64,000 nt of DNA, taken from Ruminiclostridium cellobioparum DSM 1351 = ATCC 15832 (GTDB taxonomy: Bacteria > Bacillota > Clostridia > Acetivibrionales > DSM-1351). Below the pieces are notes generated by a model that saw nothing but the letters and a program-made list of their open reading frames with translations, did no database searches and was not told where the DNA came from. A program made the translations under genes and the position numbers. The DNA lies in the NCBI RefSeq assembly GCF_000621505.1, contig NZ_JHYD01000031.1:1-64000 (forward strand), in the 5' to 3' direction. Below, one piece after another: positions 26,291 to 35,154 of the stretch; position 1 is the first letter of the stretch, and each line of letters opens with the position of its first letter.

Positions 26291-26998
26291 TTAAACAGAT
26301 TTATACAAGGCAGGCTTTCCGTATTTAAAGTAGTCGGGTGCTGAAAATAACTTTTTGTAAAATCTTTTGCTGGATTTATTGAGTATTACTCCCAGAATAT
26401 GTGCATCTATTGCGTATAACTGCGTCTGGGCTTTTCTGATATCCTTTATTGTGGTGCTGCCCATTTTTGCCACAAGAATTACGGCATCGGTATTACCTGA
26501 AATGAGAAGCGCATCGGTATTACATTCCAGGGCAGGAGTATCTGTTATTACATAATCGTACTCGCTGCCGGCCACTTGCATAAAGGTGCCCAACCTGTCA
26601 GAACACAGCAGTGATACCGGGTCTCCCAAATATTTTCCCGAATCCAGAAAATACATGTTTTCGATATTTGTCTTGCATATGGCATCATTTAGCTCCACAT
26701 CCCCTTCCAGATAGCTGGAAATACCGTACGCTGCTGAATGATATGACACTTTACCGGGCTTATATTTTTTTCTCAAGTCCAGGTTGACCAATAAAGTGCG
26801 CTTACCGGCTCCGGCAAGGACTTTTGCAAGGGATGCCGAGAAAGAGGTTTTTCCTTCTCCGGGATTGCAGCTGGTGACGGTCAAGGTTTTAAAACTCCTG
26901 TTTTTTTCAAGCATGTACAGTTTACTTATAAGGGTGGAGTAGGCGTGCTGAAGTACATTATCATCCTGGACCGTCTCTGTGAAAACCTTTGTCTGCAT
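26291..26998 (-). CDS. CpsD/CapB-type tyrosine-protein kinase
   Basis: A 235-residue cytoplasmic BY-kinase that, with its membrane partner, controls EPS chain length and output. It has a P-loop at about residue 45 (SCNPGEGKTS), a Walker A' in LLVNLDLRKK and a Walker B in YDYVITDTPA. The C-terminal tail holds several tyrosines (DYFKYGKPALYKSV), matching the autophosphorylated tyrosine cluster of the family. The ribosome binding site is AAGGAG. It follows the Wzz-like gene by 36 bases. The opposing CpsB-type phosphatase is at the far end of the run. Confidence 0.93.
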   Translation of the reverse strand: MQTKVFTETVQDDNVLQHAYSTLISKLYMLEKNRSFKTLTVTSCNPGEGKTSFSASLAKVLAGAGKRTLLVNLDLRKKYKPGKVSYHSAAYGISSYLEGDVELNDAICKTNIENMYFLDSGKYLGDPVSLLCSDRLGTFMQVAGSEYDYVITDTPALECNTDALLISGNTDAVILVAKMGSTTIKDIRKAQTQLYAIDAHILGVILNKSSKRFYKKLFSAPDYFKYGKPALYKSV

Positions 26999-27034
26999 AA
27001 ATCAATCTCCTTTTTGCTAAAAACCGTAGTTAAA

Positions 27035-27718
27035 TCATTTGGCGGATTTCATATTGTACTTTGGTATGACTGCCAGCATGGGAAGTTTTGTATAATGTTC
27101 TATGTCCTCCTTGAACCTGATTCTGGTATCAAAGAAATCTGCAATGTAGATTATAATAATTGCCGTACCAATACCAATGAGCAATCCCATCAATATCTGC
27201 TTTAAATTATCCGGCTGAACCGGAGATGAGGGAAGCCCGGGTTCATCTATAACACCCACTATATCCGTCTTTGTCAGTTCCTCAAGAGTTGAAATAAAGC
27301 TGTCGGAAACAGCCAGGGAAACCCTTCCGGCTTCCCCGGCATCAGCCGAAACAGCTCTTATGACCACTATGCTGGAATTGTCCTGTGAGCTCACGCTTAT
27401 CATACTTTTAAGCCGGTCCGGGTCTATTTTCATGCCGCTTAATTGTCTCTGCGACATTTCAATGACCTTTTTGCTTTTGATAATATCCTGGTAGTCGTTT
27501 GACAATTGCCTGTTGGTGAGGATATCCTGGTAATCGATTTTATTCCGGCTGCTGTCGGCGCTGCCTTTTGCCAGTGTGAATATTTTTGTGTCGGCGGCAT
27601 ATACCGGCACTGCCCCATAACCATATAAATATATGGTTACTCCCAGTCCCACAGCACCCAGCAAAATAATCAGCCAAAACATCCTCAAAAAAGTATATAA
27701 AAACCTTTTTAACTCCAT
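27035..27718 (-). CDS. Wzz/CapA-type chain-length determinant, kinase activator
   Basis: A 227-residue membrane protein with two transmembrane helices (about residues 12-35 and 178-198) around an extracytoplasmic domain, the Wzz/CpsC layout. The Pro-rich motif before the second helix (PGLPSSPVQPDNL) is typical. The cytoplasmic tail after helix 2 (FDTRIRFKEDIEHYTKLPML) is where the CpsD partner docks. An in-frame start 40 codons upstream is possible, but the ATG behind GGAGG fits family length and topology better. Encoded just after loaP. Confidence 0.92.
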   Translation of the reverse strand: MELKRFLYTFLRMFWLIILLGAVGLGVTIYLYGYGAVPVYAADTKIFTLAKGSADSSRNKIDYQDILTNRQLSNDYQDIIKSKKVIEMSQRQLSGMKIDPDRLKSMISVSSQDNSSIVVIRAVSADAGEAGRVSLAVSDSFISTLEELTKTDIVGVIDEPGLPSSPVQPDNLKQILMGLLIGIGTAIIIIYIADFFDTRIRFKEDIEHYTKLPMLAVIPKYNMKSAK

Positions 27719-27855
27719 ATTGTCCTCCGTAAATTCCATAAAATTGCGTGCTTCGCCATCCTGAACAGCCAAAGTCCGTTCCGTTTCATTATCTGCTGCA
27801 TATATCTCCCATATTCCCCTTTTGCGCCGAAACAGCAAGAGGGGCCTCCGGAATC

Positions 27856-28377
27856 CTAAGCCGGCTGAACCAATGCCACACTAAGTTCTACAAGTCTCGG
27901 TTCATTCATTATATTGAGCAGTACTTTAGCCCGGCCTTTTCTTTTATCAATGGACTTGATGCAGCCCTCCATACCATACAGCGGCCCATCAATAACCGTT
28001 ACTTTTTCGCCGGTAACATATACCCTGGAATATCCAATGATTTCACAGTCGGCGGTCAGCTTGCCTATAACTTCAATTTCACTTTTATGTATCTGCAGCG
28101 GGCCGTCCTTATCCCTCAGAAATCTGATAACTCCGGGTATATCCCTGACCAAACCGTAGGTTTCATTGCTTATCATTCCATTCAAAAGAATATAGCCCGG
28201 AAACAATGTCCTGATTTTATCCTCCCATCTGCCCTCTCTGCGCTCCTTCATCCTTCTCTTTGGGACTATCGCTCTCAGCCGGTCCTGCATTCTGAAATTT
28301 ATTCTGGCTTTGACCTTATCCTCTTCTCCGGTAGCTACAAAGACCGCATACCAACCCGCTCCATTTTTGTACATCAT
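27856..28377 (-). CDS. loaP: Transcription antiterminator LoaP (specialised NusG paralogue)
   Basis: A 173-residue NusG-like protein: an N-terminal NGN domain (GWYAVFVATGEEDKVKARIN, LFPGYILLNGMI) and a C-terminal KOW domain (VTGEKVTVIDGPLYGMEG). LoaP proteins of Firmicutes allow RNA polymerase to read through terminators in long polysaccharide or antibiotic operons by binding an RNA hairpin in the leader. It is the first gene of the run, which fits control of its own operon. The ribosome binding site (GAGGTG) is somewhat distant from the ATG. The housekeeping nusG is not in this window. Confidence 0.92.
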   Translation of the reverse strand: MMYKNGAGWYAVFVATGEEDKVKARINFRMQDRLRAIVPKRRMKERREGRWEDKIRTLFPGYILLNGMISNETYGLVRDIPGVIRFLRDKDGPLQIHKSEIEVIGKLTADCEIIGYSRVYVTGEKVTVIDGPLYGMEGCIKSIDKRKGRAKVLLNIMNEPRLVELSVALVQPA

Positions 28378-28463
28378 AGTTTAAACGCCGCACCTCATAA
28401 AGATATTGAAGGATTTGTTAATTTATTCCTGCTAATTTGAAATTATACTCCTCTCGGGGATTT

Positions 28464-28515
28464 TGTAAAATTAATACCTTCGCCATTTCCCGTTCCAAAG
28501 GGCAAATATTTTACA
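28464..28515 (-). promoter_or_regulatory. Structured leader upstream of loaP, candidate antitermination signal
   Basis: An outer stem TGTAAAAT/ATTTTACA encloses an inner region in which GCC/GGC and CCC/GGG can pair (GCCCTTTGGAACGGG, then AAATGGCGAAGG). It lies about 90-140 bases before the loaP start codon. LoaP is known to act through a bulged hairpin in target leaders; this is the best local candidate, but I cannot match its sequence to a defined motif. No clear sigma-A promoter was found between it and the S41 terminator. Confidence 0.45.
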
Positions 28516-28641
28516 TAATATAATAAATTAATGTATTAATCCTTGTTATAATTGGTTATCCGCTGTAATTTATTGAAATAAAAATAATCAATATCCTTTT
28601 TTGTATTTTTATACATTTCCAGGATAATATTTTGCAGCACC

Positions 28642-28683
28642 AAAAAAACCTTTCAGACCCGGTAAAAGTCTGAAAGGTTTTTT
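28642..28683 (-). terminator. Intrinsic terminator after the S41 protease gene
   Basis: AAAAAACCTTTCAGAC and GTCTGAAAGGTTTTTT form a 16-bp stem with a 9-base loop and a T-run on the minus strand, immediately after the protease gene. It insulates the EPS run from the SLH/protease genes. The 28378-28695 gap holds only this and the loaP leader. Confidence 0.95.
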
Positions 28684-28695
28684 ATAATTTGTTTT

Positions 28696-30183
28696 TTATT
28701 TTATGAGCTGCGCCGCCTTTGAATAAACAGGGTCCTTGATCACCTTCATAGCTGCAAGCCTGTCGTTCAAAAGCTTTTGAGTGCAATAATCCAATACTCC
28801 GTAGCTGTAAACCTTGTTATCCTTCTGGAATTTCTTGATAGCTTGGACAGTCTTATTGTCAAGAATCATATCGGGCTCATCCACATCATATTTCAAAAGC
28901 TTCAGGATATGTTCCGCGATATATACGTCAAAATACTTCGCTCCCAGGTTGGGTTTTACCGTCAGGGATAACGGCTCCATCAGGTTCACCTGTACACTGC
29001 TCCCTGCCGGTTCCTGGGCTGTCACCCTCACATTTGGTTCTATGCCCTTAAGGTCTATGCAATCCCCGTTAGGAGTGTAATACAAACCGGTAGTCATCTT
29101 CCCCCAGCCTGCAAGCTGCGTATCATCAATCATATAGATAAAATTGCTGGCATCGGCCGATTTGATCTCATTATCCCTGTTCAGGCTTTCAAATGCCTCA
29201 AAGCTTAAAATAGGGGTAAAGGTCTGTACTTTTGCCTTGCCGAAAGTCTTTGTCCCCACTACCACCCCGGCTTTGGTATCCTTTACGGCGCCGGTCAGAA
29301 TTTCCGAGGCACTTGCAGAATACTCGTTTACCAGCACGGCCAGCTTATACCTGGGCTTTTTCAGCGAGGAATAGTATGTCTCGTCTTTTACTCCCTCGTC
29401 CTTGTAATCCAGTGTTGTGATAAGCCCTTCGGGTACAAAGCGCCGTGCCACCTTAACGGCCTGATCCACATATCCTCCGCCGTTATTTCTCAGGTCCAGT
29501 ACCACCCTGGTAATATTTTTTCCGTCAAAATATCCGAGTGCTTCATCCACTCCGCTGTATGTATTTTCACCAAAAAGATCAATTTGTATATATCCTATAT
29601 CCCCTCTTATTTCATAGTGTACCGAAGGAATATCTATTTCGGCTCTCGTCACCTCTACTCTTACAAGGTCTTTAAAACCCTGGCGTATCAAACCCAGCTT
29701 TACCCGGGTGCCGGGGATACCTTGAATCCTGTCTGTCACGTCCTCAGCCGGCTGCCCTTCCACAGATTCCCCGTCAACCTCAGCAATCTGGTCTCCGGTA
29801 AGTATTCCGGCCTCCCAGGCCGGAGTATTCCTGAAAACCTTAATTACTGTTGCATACTTATCCTTGTCCAGGATAGCAGGCTGAATTCCTATACCTTCTA
29901 TGGAACCCGAAAGACTTGAAACAAACGCATCGAATTCCTCCGAAGTCATGAATTCAGAATAATCATCCAGGGTATCAAATATACCCTTTAATGTTGTGGC
30001 TTTTTCCATTTCTTCTTCCGGAATTTGACCGTTGTACTTTTGCCGGATAATCTCCCTGACGCTTTCCAGGTATTCGGTTTGATCGTTTACCTGTGTCCCG
30101 GCGGCAAAAGTGCTCGTTGTAAAAGCAGTAAATATAATGACCAGCGTCAGTATGACCGCTGTAATTCTTCTGGTTTTGTTCAT
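28696..30183 (-). CDS. S41 C-terminal processing protease with PDZ and peptidoglycan-binding-like tail
   Basis: A 495-residue exported serine protease of the CtpA/Prc family. Residues 1-27 are a signal peptide. A PDZ domain lies at about 95-175 (AWEAGILTGDQIAEVDGE), followed by the S41 catalytic domain: LDLRNNGGGYVDQAV, the nucleophile Ser in EYSASASEILTGAV and the general-base Lys in GTKTFGKAKVQ. The last 80 residues look like a peptidoglycan-binding-type helical domain (NKTVQAIKKFQKDNKVY). The start is an ATG with GGAAGG upstream. It is the last gene after two SLH protein genes, so surface-protein processing is a reasonable role. Confidence 0.92.
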   Translation of the reverse strand: MNKTRRITAVILTLVIIFTAFTTSTFAAGTQVNDQTEYLESVREIIRQKYNGQIPEEEMEKATTLKGIFDTLDDYSEFMTSEEFDAFVSSLSGSIEGIGIQPAILDKDKYATVIKVFRNTPAWEAGILTGDQIAEVDGESVEGQPAEDVTDRIQGIPGTRVKLGLIRQGFKDLVRVEVTRAEIDIPSVHYEIRGDIGYIQIDLFGENTYSGVDEALGYFDGKNITRVVLDLRNNGGGYVDQAVKVARRFVPEGLITTLDYKDEGVKDETYYSSLKKPRYKLAVLVNEYSASASEILTGAVKDTKAGVVVGTKTFGKAKVQTFTPILSFEAFESLNRDNEIKSADASNFIYMIDDTQLAGWGKMTTGLYYTPNGDCIDLKGIEPNVRVTAQEPAGSSVQVNLMEPLSLTVKPNLGAKYFDVYIAEHILKLLKYDVDEPDMILDNKTVQAIKKFQKDNKVYSYGVLDYCTQKLLNDRLAAMKVIKDPVYSKAAQLIK

Positions 30184-30241
30184 TGGCTTCAGTCCTTCCC
30201 ATGCTGTTAAATTGTTGATTGCTGCTGATAATTGCTGCCGG

Positions 30242-31855
30242 TTAATAGCTTATGAGCTTTTCCACATACTCTTTTCTCAGATCCTTGCCCATGTAGTCGA
30301 TATATGTTCTCATCATATCTGAAAACCCGGCCTTGGTTATTTTATTATCGGGGTATATGTAACCCTTCGTATCTCCTGAAATCAAACCCAGTCTCTCTGC
30401 TACATACATGGGTCCTCTTGCATAGGAAGGTATCTTGTCGTTATCCCTGAAGCCTGTCACAGGGACAGGATTTGGGGCCAGGCCGTTGAGTCCCAGGGCA
30501 TTGACCATGATTGCCACGGCTTCGGCAACGGTAATAAGCTCGTCGGGCCTGAATTTACTCTTTCCGTTGCCCGAGATAATAGCCCTTTTTGTTGCATCCT
30601 CAATACTTGTAAAATAAGGATTGCTGACTGCAACATCTGAAAATGGTGAGACTATCTCCACCTTTTTGGATGTCCTGGCCGAAGTTTTCTTGGGTTTGAA
30701 GGCAGGATCCAGGGGAACTGCCGGTGCCACCTTTAAGAAAGCGTCTACGAACTCCGCCCTGCTGATATATTCCTGTGGATCAAAGGCCGCCGGATTTTTG
30801 AAGGCTTCCAGCCCGAACAATAAAGCGATATTTTCCTCCGAAGCATGGCCTCTTATCTGGTTCAGGTTGGGAGAAACCATCCTTGTGGAAGTCGGAAAGC
30901 TTTCAAGCATAAGACTGTCAGTGTGTTTTACAACCTTGGTTGTGGGATTTCTTTTGCTGTCCAGCTCGCTGAGATCGGCAGTATACTTTAATATGTTTTC
31001 ATTTGCCTGTGTCTGGACATATCCCCCTGCTATACTTGACTGCTCAGGAAGGTTTTCATAATACTCCAGCTCTTTTTTTGTGGTAGTTGAAACCTCCATT
31101 GATATATCGCCAACCTGAACAGGAGCTTTTCCGGCTCTCTGCTGTTCTATGGTCTGCTTGATTATCTGAGTTTCGGTCGAACTCCAGTATTGGTCGTAAC
31201 CGGTGTAGCCGGTGGTGGAGTTGACAACAACATAATCGGAGCCGGTGGTTCCCATTCTGTACCGTTTTTTGCTCATTATTTCACCTGAATAGTAATTTAC
31301 GGCAGGTTTGTTATCGTTGAGAATCGACTTTGTAAGTTCATAATCATCTTTTGAACCGATTGTATAAACCGCATTTCCTATCTTTATGTTCTCTTTGGCC
31401 GCGGTCAGCTGGGTCGCTTCAACCTTCTGACCGTTGTCCTTGGGAGTTATTACGGTGACAAAGGTCAGCGTTCTGGATAAGGTATTCTGTGTTCCATTTC
31501 TAAGTGAATAGGCATATGTACTGGTTAAAGTCTGCGTTTTAGTTTTTGTATCCTCTTTAAGCTTTTTGGACAGTGTCAGCGTACCGCTCATAATTACAGG
31601 TACTCCTGTGAGAAAGCAGGGCTCCTGATACTGGAATTCGTACTTGCTGGTAGAGGACAAACTGGTCATACTGGGTGTTTCCCCCGAGGAGATCCCGCCT
31701 TCATAACCGCTGTCTCCCTGCCTTGCATATATGTTGCCGGGGCTCAGTGACAATAAAATGGCCGCTGACAGTATCACACTTATTGCAGTCCGCTTTCCGC
31801 TTTTCCCCCGTCTCTTGTATTTTTCAGTTTTTGATCTCTCAAATAAATTATGCAA
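30242..31855 (-). CDS. SLH-domain surface protein, 537 residues
   Basis: A secreted protein that probably binds secondary cell-wall polymer through C-terminal SLH repeats. The start is TTG with GGAGGT 8 bases upstream. A positively charged N-terminus and a hydrophobic signal (residues 24-43) precede a beta-rich region of unknown function. SLH-type repeats begin at about residue 345: SPFSDVAVSNPYFTSIEDA, then ISGNGKSKFRPDELIT, and DNDKIPSYARGPMYVAERLG followed by GYIYPDNKITKAGFSDMM. It is followed by the S41 protease gene 58 bases downstream and preceded by a larger SLH gene by 27 bases, so the three are probably one operon. Confidence 0.88.
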   Translation of the reverse strand: MHNLFERSKTEKYKRRGKSGKRTAISVILSAAILLSLSPGNIYARQGDSGYEGGISSGETPSMTSLSSTSKYEFQYQEPCFLTGVPVIMSGTLTLSKKLKEDTKTKTQTLTSTYAYSLRNGTQNTLSRTLTFVTVITPKDNGQKVEATQLTAAKENIKIGNAVYTIGSKDDYELTKSILNDNKPAVNYYSGEIMSKKRYRMGTTGSDYVVVNSTTGYTGYDQYWSSTETQIIKQTIEQQRAGKAPVQVGDISMEVSTTTKKELEYYENLPEQSSIAGGYVQTQANENILKYTADLSELDSKRNPTTKVVKHTDSLMLESFPTSTRMVSPNLNQIRGHASEENIALLFGLEAFKNPAAFDPQEYISRAEFVDAFLKVAPAVPLDPAFKPKKTSARTSKKVEIVSPFSDVAVSNPYFTSIEDATKRAIISGNGKSKFRPDELITVAEAVAIMVNALGLNGLAPNPVPVTGFRDNDKIPSYARGPMYVAERLGLISGDTKGYIYPDNKITKAGFSDMMRTYIDYMGKDLRKEYVEKLISY

Positions 31856-31882
31856 AATACCTGACCTCCGCCTGATTATTAT

Positions 31883-34800
31883 CTATTCTTCAACTATTAC
31901 GATATATGCATCGCCGGTAACAGCAGTATCTTTCTTCAACACTCTGACTTTATCGCCCTTCTTAAGCTCTGAAGGCTGAATTCTTACATTATTCTTTATT
32001 ATGAATGAATTAGCCAGCAAATTGAACTTACTGTCGGCCATATTCGCATAAAGCTTTGTAGAAGTATTATAGTACTTGACGTTTCTGAGCTCCAATGCCG
32101 TCGGCTGGGTCAGGAGCTTTCCTTCATCATCATAGGTGGCTCCCGAAGCGGTTATAACAGTACCGGTGATATTTACATTTCCGTACGGAGCAGTACTTAT
32201 TTCAACAGCGTTGGTTCCGTCACTGAGCACATAAACAGTCCTGTTCTTGAAGGTCGTGGCGCCGTTATAGCTGTTGAAGTCGCCCTGGCCCACAATACCG
32301 TCGGTATCTGTGATCCTTGTATTGGAGTTCAATGTAAAGGTTACCGGGGTGTTGGCAAAATCCCAGTTTACACCGTTAAGCTTTGAGTAGGACTGCAGCG
32401 TAACGCTCTTGTACTCATCTATACCGGAAATTCTTCCTCTGAAGAGCTGCAAAGTATCCGTTCCCGCTCTCTTCTCTATGGCTACCACTCCCGCCACAAG
32501 AGTTCCGCTGTCGGCATCCCTGTTTGCAACAACATAGGTGTAATCGTCGGCAGTGACACTGCTTCCCTGAACTAGTCTTCCGTCCTTGACTACAATAGTG
32601 CCGTTGTCATATGAAATACTTGTCTGGGCCTGCTGCAGTGTAAACTTGTTGGCACCGGCAGTATATACCCTGTCATTGTACGGAACTTCAAGGTCGTTTG
32701 TAAAGTTTGCCATTACAACATTTTCATTGTTTCCGTAATCGCTCTCGCTTACAAGGTATACCACCGACCCGTTCAGGTATTTGTTTAAATTCTTCACAGG
32801 CTGGGCGTTACCGCCAAAATACGCGGTGAAATCCTCATCAAGCTTGAGAGTCTTCATAGGTTCTGCTTCGTCCTTGACCCAGGTGCCTTTCCGGAATACC
32901 CATGGATCGCTCAGAACAATCTGGTTTGACAGGTTGTTGTAGCTTTTAAAATTACCCTTGTATATATTTGCGACAAGCTTGTCTCCGCTCTCAATAATTA
33001 TCTCTTTCAGTCTTGTCAGATTGGGTGCCTCATTTACAAGCAGCTTTACCCTGTCGCCGTCTTTCAGCTGGGTCAGCTTGGACAGCTTTCCGCTTTTGAT
33101 GACATTGACTCCGTCGGTGTTGTACTGCAGCACACCTTTATCGGTTTCAACGGTAATTGAATTGATCTTCCTGGAAATGACCTTTCCATACCGTACCGAA
33201 TAATTGTCAACACTGCTTATTGAAGAAACGGCTCCGGTGTCATCTATTCTCACAAACACCGTATCTCCCGGTTCAATATCCTCCAGATCTGCCGGTTGGT
33301 GGTTTTTATACACTTCAACACTGTTGGGATCGTCATAGTTGAAAATTCTCAGCGCAGAGAGCTCCAGCGGGCCCGAACCGTCGGCCTTATACATGGACAG
33401 ATAGCCCAGCTGGGGATTGTTTTCCTCAACAATGCCCGAGGTCAAACCTGCCTCACGTGCCTTCTTGACTGTGACCGGCGCTATCTCTTTTACCACGTTC
33501 TGCTGGATACCCACTACCACTACCATTTCAGGTTTAATAGAAGTCATATCCACAGGAGCTTTTGTTATTGCATTTAAAATATTATTGGAATAGGAATGGT
33601 TTTCATACACTATATTCCCATTTGCCGTTTTTTTGACAGGATTAGAAATAGCCTGATCAGGGTACTTGATAGTCTGCGTAAGCGGGGTGTAGTTTATGGT
33701 TCTGCCGGCAGTGCCGACGCTGTTGACAATAGCTGCCACGTAACTCATTTCACCGCTGTTCGACAGAACTCTGGCATACCTGATGATTTTGTCCTCCGAA
33801 CCTACTATATATTCCAGGCGGTCACCCTTTTTCAAACTCAGGGAATTTGTAATGGTTCCATCCTTAAAGACCGGAATTTCAGTCTTGAAAGAGGCCTGTA
33901 CCTTTCCGGTCTGCTCATTTGAGGTAGTGGTGGGAGACTGATAGCGTGTCTCGGTTATCAGTTCATCCAATAACCCGTCGGAATTTCTCACAATAAATGA
34001 GGTGTAATCTATCCTGTAACCCTTTGAGGTATCATTGGTTTTCTGAATATCCTCTATGGTGGCTGTTCTCTTTTCCATATTCTTCAGAGGCAATATGATA
34101 TTTTCGGCATTCTTAAGAACCCTGGCTGCCTCCTCCCTGGTTACTGCTTTGGTTGGGTTGAATTTTCCATTTCCGTCGCCGCTCATTATATTATTTTGCA
34201 AAATGGCTTCTATGTACGGTACGTTTTCGGCAACAGTACTGTTCCAGTCGGTGAAGTTATTGAATAGCTCCTGTGATTCATAGGCAGGCGGCAGCATCAG
34301 CGCTTTTGCAAGCCATGTACCAAATTCCTGTCTTTGCGCTGCCGAACCTCTTCTGAAATCGCCTGCCGCCAGGGTGCTCTGGTCTGCATTCAGGGCATTT
34401 ACCAGCTCCTGTGGAGTTATCAGGCCTTCATTTGCAGCCAGCTGAAGACTTCCGTCATACAGCACGGCCTGGAGATTTGTTTTTTTCTGTCCTGCAGGTC
34501 TTGCGGCATTGAGGGCCTGTCCCAGAGCAGTGATATCCTGCACCCGGTTGGCTGCCATATATGCCAGGTATAAAGCCATTTCCCTGGACACAGTTCCATT
34601 GGGGTTGAACTGCGTGTTTCCAAAACCCTTTAACAAATCGAGTGCACCGTTCTGGTAAACCGCATCCTTCAAATCATATGCAGCTTTGCTCATGTCGGTA
34701 TATTTAAGGTTATTTATCACAGCCTGCCCGTTTTGAGCGGCTGAATAAGAATTTACCGTGGGTTCATTGCCAACAGCCGCATATACGTAACCTGACTGGA

Positions 34801-34909
34801 TTAAGACTGCAGCGCTGACGGTTAAGGCTATCAATTTACTGATTGATCCTGAAACGGATCCTGATTTCTTTTTGTATTTTAATGATTTTAGTGATTGAAA
34901 AAGATTCAT
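31883..34909 (-). CDS. SLH-domain surface protein, 1008 residues
   Basis: A large exported protein with N-terminal SLH repeats, opposite to its 537-residue neighbour. The signal peptide lies at about residues 22-45 (KLIALTVSAAVLIQSGYVYA). SLH-like repeats cover about residues 60-280, for example LLKGFGNTQFNPNGTVSREM and IMSGDGNGKFNPTKAVTREE. The remaining 700 residues are beta-rich with repeated small modules (GDTVFVRIDDTGAVSSISSV, KLSKLTQLKDGDRVKLLVNE) and no enzyme motif. The start is an ATG with AGAGGT 7 bases upstream. It is the first gene of the SLH-SLH-protease set, downstream of a promoter with a CCGATATAAT -10 region. Confidence 0.88.
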   Translation of the reverse strand: MNLFQSLKSLKYKKKSGSVSGSISKLIALTVSAAVLIQSGYVYAAVGNEPTVNSYSAAQNGQAVINNLKYTDMSKAAYDLKDAVYQNGALDLLKGFGNTQFNPNGTVSREMALYLAYMAANRVQDITALGQALNAARPAGQKKTNLQAVLYDGSLQLAANEGLITPQELVNALNADQSTLAAGDFRRGSAAQRQEFGTWLAKALMLPPAYESQELFNNFTDWNSTVAENVPYIEAILQNNIMSGDGNGKFNPTKAVTREEAARVLKNAENIILPLKNMEKRTATIEDIQKTNDTSKGYRIDYTSFIVRNSDGLLDELITETRYQSPTTTSNEQTGKVQASFKTEIPVFKDGTITNSLSLKKGDRLEYIVGSEDKIIRYARVLSNSGEMSYVAAIVNSVGTAGRTINYTPLTQTIKYPDQAISNPVKKTANGNIVYENHSYSNNILNAITKAPVDMTSIKPEMVVVVGIQQNVVKEIAPVTVKKAREAGLTSGIVEENNPQLGYLSMYKADGSGPLELSALRIFNYDDPNSVEVYKNHQPADLEDIEPGDTVFVRIDDTGAVSSISSVDNYSVRYGKVISRKINSITVETDKGVLQYNTDGVNVIKSGKLSKLTQLKDGDRVKLLVNEAPNLTRLKEIIIESGDKLVANIYKGNFKSYNNLSNQIVLSDPWVFRKGTWVKDEAEPMKTLKLDEDFTAYFGGNAQPVKNLNKYLNGSVVYLVSESDYGNNENVVMANFTNDLEVPYNDRVYTAGANKFTLQQAQTSISYDNGTIVVKDGRLVQGSSVTADDYTYVVANRDADSGTLVAGVVAIEKRAGTDTLQLFRGRISGIDEYKSVTLQSYSKLNGVNWDFANTPVTFTLNSNTRITDTDGIVGQGDFNSYNGATTFKNRTVYVLSDGTNAVEISTAPYGNVNITGTVITASGATYDDEGKLLTQPTALELRNVKYYNTSTKLYANMADSKFNLLANSFIIKNNVRIQPSELKKGDKVRVLKKDTAVTGDAYIVIVEE

Positions 34910-34950
34910 CTATTTGACCTCTGCGTTAATCAAATTTTATGTATATGCAT

Positions 34951-34984
34951 ATTATATCGGTTTTTTTTGGATATTTATTATTAA
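34951..34984 (-). promoter_or_regulatory. Promoter region of the SLH-SLH-protease operon
   Basis: On the minus strand CCGATATAAT occurs about 45 bases before the SLH gene. It contains TATAAT, which fits sigma-A, and ACCGATAT preceded by TAAT at 15 bases, which resembles a sigma-D (flagellar sigma) promoter. The -35 for sigma-A is weak. Which sigma factor is used cannot be settled by eye. Confidence 0.4.
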
Positions 34985-35046
34985 AGTTTCATTACAATAT
35001 TGCGAAATTTTCAAAAAGTCTTATATAAATCAGGACTAAAGTCCTA

Positions 35047-35073
35047 TAAAAATTTCAGTTTTCAGGACGATAA
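35047..35073 (+). promoter_or_regulatory. Sigma-D (SigD/FliA-type) promoter for the chemoreceptor gene
   Basis: TAAA at 35047-35050, a 15-base spacer and GACGATAA at 35066-35073 closely match the TAAA-N15-GCCGATAT consensus of the flagellar sigma factor. The start codon follows about 80 bases later. Chemoreceptor genes are standard members of that regulon. Confidence 0.6.
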
Positions 35074-35154
35074 ATTTATATCGACAAAACCTCATTTCAC
35101 AGCTGTAAATGCCCCCCAAATAAGGAAAGTATACTAATACAAGGAGATGATTTT

